This document shows, in pieces, positions 9,016-16,251 of a DNA stretch of 64,000 nucleotides. Position numbers and translations under genes: made by a program. Every line of letters begins with the position of its first letter. The first letter of the stretch is position 1. A model generated the notes under the pieces. The model was given only the letters and a program-made list of their open reading frames with translations, ran no database searches and was not told where the DNA came from. The stretch is taken from positions 164,062-228,061 of the forward strand of contig CAZLJE010000002.1 in NCBI GenBank assembly GCA_964559835.1, in the 5' to 3' direction. This stretch comes from DAISJI01 sp964559835 (GTDB lineage Bacteria > Acidobacteriota > Terriglobia > Terriglobales > Acidobacteriaceae).

Positions 9016-9948
9016 ATGCTCATCAAGAAGCCGTCGGATATTCGTTCGTCCGAAATCACCAGCAAGTCCTTATACCTGGACCGTCGCAAGTTCCTGGCTG
9101 GCGCCGCCGCTTTAGCCGCCGCTGCCGCGCTGCCCATCGATGCGTTCGCGAATGACAAGATCCCGAACCTCGGTAAGAGCAGCTTCAGCACCTCGGAGAA
9201 GCAGACGCCCTTCAAGGACATCACGAACTACAACAATTTTTACGAATTCTCGACCGACAAGTACGAGCCCGCCGGGCTATCGAAGAACTTCCGCACGCGT
9301 CCATGGACGGTGAAGATCGACGGCGATGTTCAGAAACCGAAGACGCTCGACTTCGACGCGCTCATGAAACTCGCGCCGCAGGAAGAGCGCGTGTACCGGC
9401 ATCGCTGCGTCGAAGGCTGGTCGATGGTCATACCCTGGGCGGGATATTCGCTGAGCAATCTGCTCAAACAGGTCGAACCGCTGGGTAAGGCGAAATTCGT
9501 GGAGTTCACTTCCATCGCCGACGCCAGCCAGATGCCGGGCATCTCGCAGCGCGTTCTCGACTGGCCCTACCGCGAAGGCCTGCGTCTCGACGAAGCCATG
9601 CACCCGCTGACCATGGTGGTCTTCGGTCTCTACGGCGAATTGCTGCCGAACCAGGACGGCGCACCCATCCGGATCCACGTGCCGTGGAAATATGGTTTCA
9701 AGAGCGCGAAATCCATCGTGCGCATACGCTTCACTTCGTCGCAGCCGAGCACGGCTTGGAACACGCAGGCGCCGAACGAATACGGTTTTTATTCGAATGT
9801 GAATCCGCACGTCGATCATCCGCGCTGGAGCCAGGCGAAGGAGCGCCGCATCGGCGAGTTCTTCAAGCGCGAAACGATTATGTTCAACGGCTACGGCGAC
9901 CAGGTCGCCTCGATGTACAACGGGATGGATTTGAAGAAGAATTACTGA
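9016..9948 (+). CDS. msrP: Protein-methionine-sulfoxide reductase catalytic subunit MsrP
   Basis: Periplasmic molybdopterin enzyme that reduces methionine sulfoxide in envelope proteins, with electrons delivered by MsrQ. A Tat signal is present (DRRKFLAGAAALAAAAALPIDAFA, residues about 22-45). The Mo-ligand cysteine is in YRHRCVEGWSMVIPW near residue 130. The molybdopterin-binding C-terminal half is intact (GAPIRIHVPWKYGFKSAKSI). The start is the ATG at 9016 with AGGTGGGG about 9 nt upstream; a GTG at 9007 is possible but has no ribosome site. msrQ follows after a heptad array. Confidence 0.95.
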   Translation: MLIKKPSDIRSSEITSKSLYLDRRKFLAGAAALAAAAALPIDAFANDKIPNLGKSSFSTSEKQTPFKDITNYNNFYEFSTDKYEPAGLSKNFRTRPWTVKIDGDVQKPKTLDFDALMKLAPQEERVYRHRCVEGWSMVIPWAGYSLSNLLKQVEPLGKAKFVEFTSIADASQMPGISQRVLDWPYREGLRLDEAMHPLTMVVFGLYGELLPNQDGAPIRIHVPWKYGFKSAKSIVRIRFTSSQPSTAWNTQAPNEYGFYSNVNPHVDHPRWSQAKERRIGEFFKRETIMFNGYGDQVASMYNGMDLKKNY

Positions 9949-9953
9949 GAAAC

Positions 9954-10022
9954 AGTTGTAAGTTGCAAGTTGTAAGTTCGAAATTCAGCCAGGCTTACAA
10001 CTTGCAACTTACAACTTACAAC
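9954..10022. repeat. Two-armed heptad array, AGTTGTA family
   Basis: The left arm, 9954-9981, is AGTTGTA AGTTGCA AGTTGTA AGTTCGA. The right arm, 9995-10022, is TTACAAC TTGCAAC TTACAAC TTACAAC. It separates msrP from msrQ inside an operon and leaves only 4 nt before the TTG start of msrQ, so it replaces the usual ribosome-binding region. Confidence 0.9.
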
Positions 10023-10026
10023 TGCC

Positions 10027-10653
10027 TTGAAACTGAAACTGCTCAAAGTCGCAGTCTTCTTCGCCGCGCTGATTCCGCTCGGGCTGCTGGGCCTCAAAGC
10101 GTACCAGGGAAATCTCGGCGCCAATCCTATCGAGGTCATCACGCACTCGACCGGCGACTGGACCATCCGCTTCCTGCTGATCACGCTGTCGATCACGCCG
10201 CTGCGCCGCATCACAGGCTGGCAGGGCTGGATCCGCTTTCGCCGCATGCTCGGGCTGTTCGCATTCTTCTACGGACTGCTCCACCTCACGACGTGGCTCT
10301 GGCTCGACAAGTTTTTCGATGTCCACGAGATGATCGCCGACATCTACAAGCGCCGCTTTATTACGGTTGGAATGGCCGCGTTGCTGCTGATGATGCCGCT
10401 GGCGCTGACGTCGACCAAGGGATGGATACGGCGGCTGGGCAAGCGTTGGACGAAATTGCACCGGCTGATCTACGTCAGCGCGATCCTGGGCGTGATCCAC
10501 TACTGGTGGCTGGTCAAGGCCGACATCAGCAAGCCGGCGCAATACGCGGCCATTCTCGCCGTCCTCCTGGGGATACGTGTGGTGATCGCGGTCCGTAAGC
10601 GCTCGCAGGCACCAGCCGTGCCGGTCCGCCCACAGAGCGTCGCCGCTGATTAA
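10027..10653 (+). CDS. msrQ: MsrQ heme-binding membrane subunit
   Basis: Inner-membrane heme b protein of the ferric-reductase-like fold that passes quinone-derived electrons to MsrP. It has 208 residues with about six membrane helices. Heme-ligand candidates are the histidines in FFYGLLHLTTW and KLHRLIYVSAILGVIHYWW. The start is TTG at 10027 (LKLLKVAVFF), with no clear Shine-Dalgarno because the heptad array runs to 10022. Its stop TAA overlaps the stop of the convergent gene (TTAA). Confidence 0.92.
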   Translation: MKLKLLKVAVFFAALIPLGLLGLKAYQGNLGANPIEVITHSTGDWTIRFLLITLSITPLRRITGWQGWIRFRRMLGLFAFFYGLLHLTTWLWLDKFFDVHEMIADIYKRRFITVGMAALLLMMPLALTSTKGWIRRLGKRWTKLHRLIYVSAILGVIHYWWLVKADISKPAQYAAILAVLLGIRVVIAVRKRSQAPAVPVRPQSVAAD

Positions 10654-12425
10654 GGCTTCTCGGCTTCCGCAGCCAGTTCCGCTTTTCGCTTAGCGGCCTC
10701 GCGTGCGTACCGATCCAGAAATCCGCGGACCAGGAACAGCTCGAAGTCGGTCCGCAGCAGATCATTGCGGAAGTAGCCGCGGGCGATAGCGCTCAGGCGT
10801 TCGGCGCCGAGGTCGAAGATCTCCTGCGCGATCCCCATCGGCACTAAGTCGTTCCATCGCGCCTGGTACACAAAATCTCCCAGCACGAGCATCTTCCGAT
10901 CTTTTTGCTTCCACTCGTCCATGCCGCGGAGAATCTCCTGGAGGTGGTAATAACCTGGTTCCATCTGTCGGCGCAGAACGACGTTCATTAGGCGGATGTA
11001 ATCGTCAGGATCGTCAGGCGGGTTGCGGCGCATCTGGCGGAGCGCCGTGTCGATCACCTGCCCGAGACACCGGCTGTCGATCTTCTCCGATACTCCCACC
11101 GCGACATGGAACACCGTATCGCGGGGCGAGCTGTCCACCACGCGTACTCCCGCTGTGCAACCGCTCTTCCCGGCCGTGTGTAGGGCGGCACGAATCGCCT
11201 CCTGCGCACGCAAACGCTTGTATTCTCCCGGCTTGACGGCGCGCTCCTCCGCGGTCATGGTGTCGAAGATCCCCAGCGCGCGCACAGGCCCGCCGCTGTC
11301 GCTGTCCACGTCTTCTTTTTCCGCCTTCTCTGCCGCCGAAACTTTCAGCTTGTACCGTGAGACGGGGCTTTTCGATTGGCCGGCCGCCGACAGGTACTCG
11401 TCGGAGGTATGTGGATTGCTTCGCTGCACTACCTGCGTATCGGCGGCAAGGACTGGGTCTGAGCCCGTCGTGCACTGTACCGACACTGCGGTGACGGCCT
11501 GCGCCAATTCCGTCCCCGGATTTGGCTGCAGGAAACCGGATTGAGCAAGATCGCAGCGCTCGTCCTGGCTCATCCAGTTACTATCGCTGAGAGCGCGGAT
11601 ATATGTCGCCGAGACCTGCCTCGCCCACTCATCCGGTGCGTTAGTTGCCGCTGCGGAGGCCAACACCCCTGCGAACGCCAGGAGTTCATCCGCCTGTCTG
11701 CTATTGCTTGCCTGTGCGAGTGCCCGGCCGAAAAGCTGCTCGGCTTCCTCCGGCATTTGTGGTCTGAGACTGCGGATTCCGTCCACAATGGCCGATGTGA
11801 TCCCATATGGCAGGGCTTCGGAGATCACGCGCGACAACTCAGCAGGTCCTTCTGTCTGCGCGGCGCGCACCAGGCCGTCGGCTATGTGGGCCGCCGCAGT
11901 CGGACCCTCTTGATCTTCCTCGCGAGCGGCGGACTTGATTACGTCTTTCAGTCGCTCGCGCAGGTTCGGATCCAGCGGGGCGACGATCGCGAGAATCCGC
12001 TGCGCCGACTCCAGCCTATTCTCACGAGCTTCCTCGGACTCCTGCGACGCGAGCGTGACCTCATCGACCGCGGGATACACCCAATGCTCGGCTGTTGCGC
12101 GGTCCTGCTTCCACCAGGCGGCGCCGAGCGTCGCCAGACCGATCGCGTGCAAGTCATGACGCGTACGCCACGATTGCGACTCCAGGTCTGCCGAGACTCG
12201 CTGCGCCGGATACAGCCACAGGTCCTCAGGGGGTACCGGCTTGGGCTTGGGCGCTGAGTCCGTTTTTTTTGTATTAGGGTCCGACTGTTCTGGTGGTTTG
12301 TTCGGAGGCGCGAGTGGGGCCTGGAGAGTCGCACTGGGAGGCGCCGGTATCGACGTTTGGGCCGGCGCACTCGCGGCTAAAACTATAAACGCGAGCGTTA
12401 GCGGCACTTCCACTCGACACCGCAT
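10650..12425 (-). CDS. Secreted protein of unknown function (591 residues)
   Basis: Not recognised. A signal peptide (residues 1-22, VLAASAPAQ) is followed by a Pro-rich linker (about 25-65). The rest is a long, mainly alpha-helical, charged region that resembles a TPR-like or helical-repeat fold without clear motifs. A Cys pair (KSGCTAGV and DSRCLGQ) lies near 430-470. The stop overlaps the msrQ stop. The start ATG at 12425 lacks a strong ribosome site. No domain can be named. Confidence 0.8.
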   Translation of the reverse strand: MRCRVEVPLTLAFIVLAASAPAQTSIPAPPSATLQAPLAPPNKPPEQSDPNTKKTDSAPKPKPVPPEDLWLYPAQRVSADLESQSWRTRHDLHAIGLATLGAAWWKQDRATAEHWVYPAVDEVTLASQESEEARENRLESAQRILAIVAPLDPNLRERLKDVIKSAAREEDQEGPTAAAHIADGLVRAAQTEGPAELSRVISEALPYGITSAIVDGIRSLRPQMPEEAEQLFGRALAQASNSRQADELLAFAGVLASAAATNAPDEWARQVSATYIRALSDSNWMSQDERCDLAQSGFLQPNPGTELAQAVTAVSVQCTTGSDPVLAADTQVVQRSNPHTSDEYLSAAGQSKSPVSRYKLKVSAAEKAEKEDVDSDSGGPVRALGIFDTMTAEERAVKPGEYKRLRAQEAIRAALHTAGKSGCTAGVRVVDSSPRDTVFHVAVGVSEKIDSRCLGQVIDTALRQMRRNPPDDPDDYIRLMNVVLRRQMEPGYYHLQEILRGMDEWKQKDRKMLVLGDFVYQARWNDLVPMGIAQEIFDLGAERLSAIARGYFRNDLLRTDFELFLVRGFLDRYAREAAKRKAELAAEAEKP

Positions 12426-12482
12426 AGCGTAACTCCGGCGTGCATTTTACACCCGCCGGATGACCTTGCAATGCCTTGTGCC

Positions 12483-13847
12483 TTACTCGTACCTCAGCGC
12501 CTGCACCGGGTCGAGCTTCGCCGCGCGCGATGCGGGATACATTCCTGAAACCAAGCTGACCACGATGGAGAACGTGATCGCGCCCGCGACCAGCCACCAC
12601 GGCACCGCCCAGAAGGTCTCGGTGGGCATCTGCTGGCGGCGCAGGTAAATGTTCGTTCCGCCGTTGATCACCTGCCCGATCGTCCACCCGAACAGCACGC
12701 CGACGATCCCGCCCATCAATCCCATCACGCCCGCTTCGGCAAAGAACAATTTTTTGATGTCTGTATCCGCCGCGCCGATCGCCTTCATGATCCCGATCTC
12801 GCGACGCCGCTCCAGGATGGCCATGATCAGCGTGTTCACGATCCCCAGCAGCGCCACCGCCAGCGCCAGGCTGCCGAAGATGCCGAGGAATAAATCCAGG
12901 ATGGTAAAGAACCGCCGCAGGCTGCGCGCAGCATCGAGCAGCGAGAAGGTGGACCAGTTCATCTTCTTGATATCGTCTTCGACCGGCTGCACGTGCGCCG
13001 GATCGTCGACGCGCGCGGTCAACGCCATGTACACGCGCCCGCGATAACTCGAGCGCACCATCTCGCGCAGGTCCGACCCGAGCATGACGTTCAGCTTCTC
13101 GGCCATTCCCAGCGGCACGAACACCGCCGCGCGGCCCACCCGCATGCCCGCTTCCGGATCGTGTTGCGTGATGCCGGCGATCCGCAGCGCCCTCGTTTTG
13201 CGCGTCACGGAAAATCCTGACGCGACCAGTTCATCGACCGCATTACCGCCGCCGGACTGACCAGGACCGCTGCTGTCGCCGGCCCCGCCACGCTCGGCGT
13301 AACGGATCGTAAGTTCCTTGCCGATCAGCGAGTCCGGATTGTCGGCCAGGGTCTTGGCAAATTCGTCCTGCAGGATCGCTTCGTCCGCATCGCCCGACGA
13401 AAAGAATTTCCCGTGCAGGTTCTCGAATGCCTCGCGATCTTTCGCCGACGGCGGCAAGCTCGACACCTGCGTGAACTGCGGCTTTGCGCCCGCACTGACC
13501 TCCGCCATGAACCGCAGGTCGGGATAGACCTCGAGCACGTGCGGGACCTTCGCGATCTGCTCGCGCGCGCTGTCGTCGAGCGGCGGCGATGGTTTATCGT
13601 CCTGCGCAGCCTGCCGCCGGCGCGGCCCGCCAAATTCGCCCATCTCGCGCGACGACACGATCACCGTATTGAAGAGTCCCGAGCGTGCCAGCCTCCGATT
13701 CGCCATTTGTTGCAATCCGATTCCCAGCGACAGCATTGCCACCAGCGACGCCACGCCCACTGCGATTCCAACCGTGGTCAGCGAATTGCGCAGCACCGAT
13801 TCGCGCAAGTTCCGCGCCGCGAGTTCGACTACATCGTTCGCCTTCAC
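12483..13847 (-). CDS. MacB-type ABC transporter permease
   Basis: FtsX/MacB permease of 454 residues. It has an N-terminal helix (LTTVGIAVGVASLVAML), a large periplasmic MacB-PCD domain (about 50-310), and three C-terminal helices forming the FtsX domain (LGIVNTLIMAILERRREIGIMKAIGA, the typical coupling motif). It probably exports a lipid, peptide or drug, or acts in mechanotransmission. The start overlaps the ATPase stop by 4 nt (ATGA), so the two form one unit. No MacA-like adaptor lies next to it. Confidence 0.93.
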   Translation of the reverse strand: MKANDVVELAARNLRESVLRNSLTTVGIAVGVASLVAMLSLGIGLQQMANRRLARSGLFNTVIVSSREMGEFGGPRRRQAAQDDKPSPPLDDSAREQIAKVPHVLEVYPDLRFMAEVSAGAKPQFTQVSSLPPSAKDREAFENLHGKFFSSGDADEAILQDEFAKTLADNPDSLIGKELTIRYAERGGAGDSSGPGQSGGGNAVDELVASGFSVTRKTRALRIAGITQHDPEAGMRVGRAAVFVPLGMAEKLNVMLGSDLREMVRSSYRGRVYMALTARVDDPAHVQPVEDDIKKMNWSTFSLLDAARSLRRFFTILDLFLGIFGSLALAVALLGIVNTLIMAILERRREIGIMKAIGAADTDIKKLFFAEAGVMGLMGGIVGVLFGWTIGQVINGGTNIYLRRQQMPTETFWAVPWWLVAGAITFSIVVSLVSGMYPASRAAKLDPVQALRYE

Positions 13848-14593
13848 TGCGCACCCCCACTGCTTGCCCCACCCTGAATCGTGCTGGAAGCGTGGGCAGC
13901 GGTATCGCCGACCAGATGTCCGTCGGCCAGCGCGAGCAACCTCTTCGCGTACCGCTCCGCCAGCGCACGTTCGTGCGTCACCAGCAGTACCGTCATGCCC
14001 GACGCGTGAAATTCCTCCAGGAACCGCATCACTTCTTCACCCGTTTTGCTGTCGAGGTTTCCTGTCGGCTCGTCGGCCAGCAGCAACGACGGCCGGTTGA
14101 CCAGCGAGCGCGCAATCGACGCTCTCTGCTGCTCGCCGCCCGACAACTCGCTTGGCCGATGCTCCATCCGCCCGGCCAGCCCGACTCGCGTGAGCGCTTC
14201 CTTGGCTCGCGCCGTCCGTTCGCCGCGCTCGACCTCCGCGAACCGCATCGGCAGTTCGACGTTCTCCAGCAAGGTCATCGTGGGCACAAGGTTGAAAGAT
14301 TGAAAGACCATCCCGACCGTATGCCGGCGATAGCGTGCCAGCTCTTCGCCATTCAACGCGCTCAGTTCGCGGCCCATCACCTGGAGCGTGCCGCTGCTCG
14401 AGCGGTCCAGGCCGCCGATCAGGTTCAACAGCGTGGATTTACCCGAGCCAGAGGCGCCGAGCAGGGCCACGAATTCTCCGCCGGCGATCTCGAGGGACAC
14501 CCGGTCCACCGCGCGGATCGTGCTCTCGCCCATCCGGTACTCGCGGCTCAACTCGCGCGCCAGCACCGCCGCTGCAATATTGTTGTCAGCCAT
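13844..14593 (-). CDS. LolD/MacB-type ABC transporter ATPase
   Basis: ATP-binding subunit of 249 residues pairing with the FtsX-type permease downstream. Walker A is GASGSGKST, the signature is LSGGEQQR, and Walker B is LLLADEPTGNLD. The frame is open to 14725, but that extension is translated heptad repeat. The ATG at 14593 (MADNNIAAA) gives the family length and is chosen. Confidence 0.94.
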   Translation of the reverse strand: MADNNIAAAVLARELSREYRMGESTIRAVDRVSLEIAGGEFVALLGASGSGKSTLLNLIGGLDRSSSGTLQVMGRELSALNGEELARYRRHTVGMVFQSFNLVPTMTLLENVELPMRFAEVERGERTARAKEALTRVGLAGRMEHRPSELSGGEQQRASIARSLVNRPSLLLADEPTGNLDSKTGEEVMRFLEEFHASGMTVLLVTHERALAERYAKRLLALADGHLVGDTAAHASSTIQGGASSGGAQ

Positions 14594-14646
14594 TGCGCTG
14601 ATATTAAATGATGGCCGATTCGGGGATTGTGAAGACGTGTAAATGA

Positions 14647-14783
14647 TGGTTATTGGTAGTTGGTTCTTGGTTATTGGTGTCGATCGCCAGTCGCCAACAA
14701 CCGATGACCAAGTACCAACAACCAATTACCAGGTAGCTTTTCCAATCGACAATCAGCAATCGGCAATCGACAATCGTCCTTCC
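14647..14783. repeat. Heptad arrays, TGGTTAT and RCAATCG families
   Basis: The left arm, 14647-14681, is TGGTTAT TGGTAGT TGGTTCT TGGTTAT TGGTGTC. The right arm, 14695-14736, has six inverted units (CAACAAC CGATGAC CAAGTAC CAACAAC CAATTAC CAGGTAG). A second, unrelated array, 14742-14776, reads CCAATCG ACAATCA GCAATCG GCAATCG ACAATCG and is followed by one 7-nt unit before the permease ATG. It fills the divergent promoter region between the ABC ATPase and the permease. Confidence 0.88.
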
Positions 14784-16118
14784 ATGTCCACGACCCCTGC
14801 GCCTGCCCTCCGCCGCACCCTCGGCCTCTGGGACCTCATCTTCATCGGCATCGTCATCATCCAACCGATCGCGCCCATGGGCGTGTACGGCGTCATCAGC
14901 AACCGCGCCGGCGGACACGTCGTCACCACCATCCTCATCGCCATGGTCGCTATGCTCTTCACGGCCATCAGCTACGGCCGCATGGCGCGCGTCTACCCCA
15001 GTGCCGGCTCCGCGTACACCTACGTCAGCCAGGAGATCCACCCGGCGCTCGGATACCTGACCGGCTGGGCCATGGTCATGGACTACGTTCTGAACCCGCT
15101 CATCTGCACCGTCATCTGCGGCAAACTCACGCAGAACATCATTCCGCTTCCCTACTGGGCACTGGCTGTCTTCTTCGCCGCGTTCTTCTCCGGCGTGAAC
15201 CTGCTCGGCGTGAAGACGTCCGCGCGCATCAACGAAGTACTGGCGCTCGGCATGATGGTCGTCGTTGTAATCTTCTTCGTCTTCGTCGGCCGCACCATCT
15301 ACGGGCTCCACGAATTCGGCGCCGGATACTTCACGCGGCCTTTCTACGACCCGCAGACATTCCGGTGGGGCGGCGTCTTCGGCGGGACGTCGATCGCGGT
15401 GCTGACCTACATCGGGTTCGACGGCATTTCTACCTTATCGGAAGAGGTCGAAAATCCGCGCCGGAATATCCTGCTCGCGACCGTGCTGACCTGCGTTGTG
15501 ATCGGCATTCTGTCAGCGCTGGAGGTGTATGCCGCGCAACTCGTGTGGAGTTCGCAACAGTTCGATCCGGCGAAGATCGAAAGTGCCTTCCCACTCGTCG
15601 CGCAACGCGCCGGCGGCTTCTTCCTCTTCCACCTGCTGAACTTCACCATCCTGATCGCGAATATCGGCTCCGGCATGGGCGCGCAACTCGCCGCCGCCCG
15701 GCTGCTCTTTGGCATGGGCCGCTCCAACGCTCTGCCGCGCAGCTTCTTCGGACAGGTCGATAGCGCCCGCCTCATTCCGCGCAATAACGTCCTCCTCATC
15801 GGGCTCGTCGCGCTTGGTGGTGCGATGCTCATCAGCTACGAGCGTGGCGCCGAATTGCTGAACTTCGGCGCGCTCATCGCCTTCATGGGCGTGAATCTGG
15901 CGGCGCTGGTGCGCTATTACCTTCGTGGCCAACGGACCGCCGGCAACCTGGTCCCACCTGTGCTCGGATTTCTGATCTGCGCCCTGCTGTGGTGGAACCT
16001 GAGCCTGCCCGCAAAGAAACTGGGCGTGGTGTGGCTTGCGTCCGGCATCGCCTACGGCGCGTGGCGCACGCGAGGATTCAGGCGAGAACTGGTGCGCTTC
16101 GACGCGGAAGAATCGTAA
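14784..16118 (+). CDS. APC-family amino-acid permease
   Basis: Amino-acid/polyamine permease of 444 residues with about 12 membrane helices. The APC consensus glycine-rich helix 1 is GLWDLIFIGIVIIQPIAPMGVYG. Conserved helix 3 (YPSAGSAYTYVSQEIHPALGYLTGW) and helix 6 (YIGFDGISTLSEEVENPRR) are also present. The start is placed at 14784 because all upstream codons are heptad repeat. The stop TAA (16116-16118) lies inside the first heptad of the next array. Substrate not predictable. Confidence 0.9.
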   Translation: MSTTPAPALRRTLGLWDLIFIGIVIIQPIAPMGVYGVISNRAGGHVVTTILIAMVAMLFTAISYGRMARVYPSAGSAYTYVSQEIHPALGYLTGWAMVMDYVLNPLICTVICGKLTQNIIPLPYWALAVFFAAFFSGVNLLGVKTSARINEVLALGMMVVVVIFFVFVGRTIYGLHEFGAGYFTRPFYDPQTFRWGGVFGGTSIAVLTYIGFDGISTLSEEVENPRRNILLATVLTCVVIGILSALEVYAAQLVWSSQQFDPAKIESAFPLVAQRAGGFFLFHLLNFTILIANIGSGMGAQLAAARLLFGMGRSNALPRSFFGQVDSARLIPRNNVLLIGLVALGGAMLISYERGAELLNFGALIAFMGVNLAALVRYYLRGQRTAGNLVPPVLGFLICALLWWNLSLPAKKLGVVWLASGIAYGAWRTRGFRRELVRFDAEES

Positions 16119-16251
16119 TTGGTTGTTCGTACTTGGTACTTGGTACTTGGTTGGTTGTTCGTGGAGGTCAACTCGCAACCTCTGGTCGCCGATCACCAAT
16201 TACCAATTACCAAGTACCAAGTACCAATTACCAATTACCAATTACGAATTA
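16116..16251. repeat. Two-armed heptad array, TACTTGG/CCAATTA
   Basis: The left arm, 16116-16164, is TAATTGG TTGTTCG TACTTGG TACTTGG TACTTGG TTGGTTG TTCGTGG. The right arm, 16196-16251, has eight units: CCAATTA x2, CCAAGTA x2, CCAATTA x3, CGAATTA. It is the longest array in the window. Both convergent genes end inside it: the permease TAA at 16116-16118 and the GH2 TAA at 16251-16249. Confidence 0.92.

Noticed and set aside
12432..12460. Terminator-like TCCGGCG/CGCCGGA hairpin
   Set aside because: The loop is long and no T-run follows on either strand.
14594..14725. N-terminal extension of the ABC ATPase
   Set aside because: The codons are translated heptad repeat; family length is reached from 14593.
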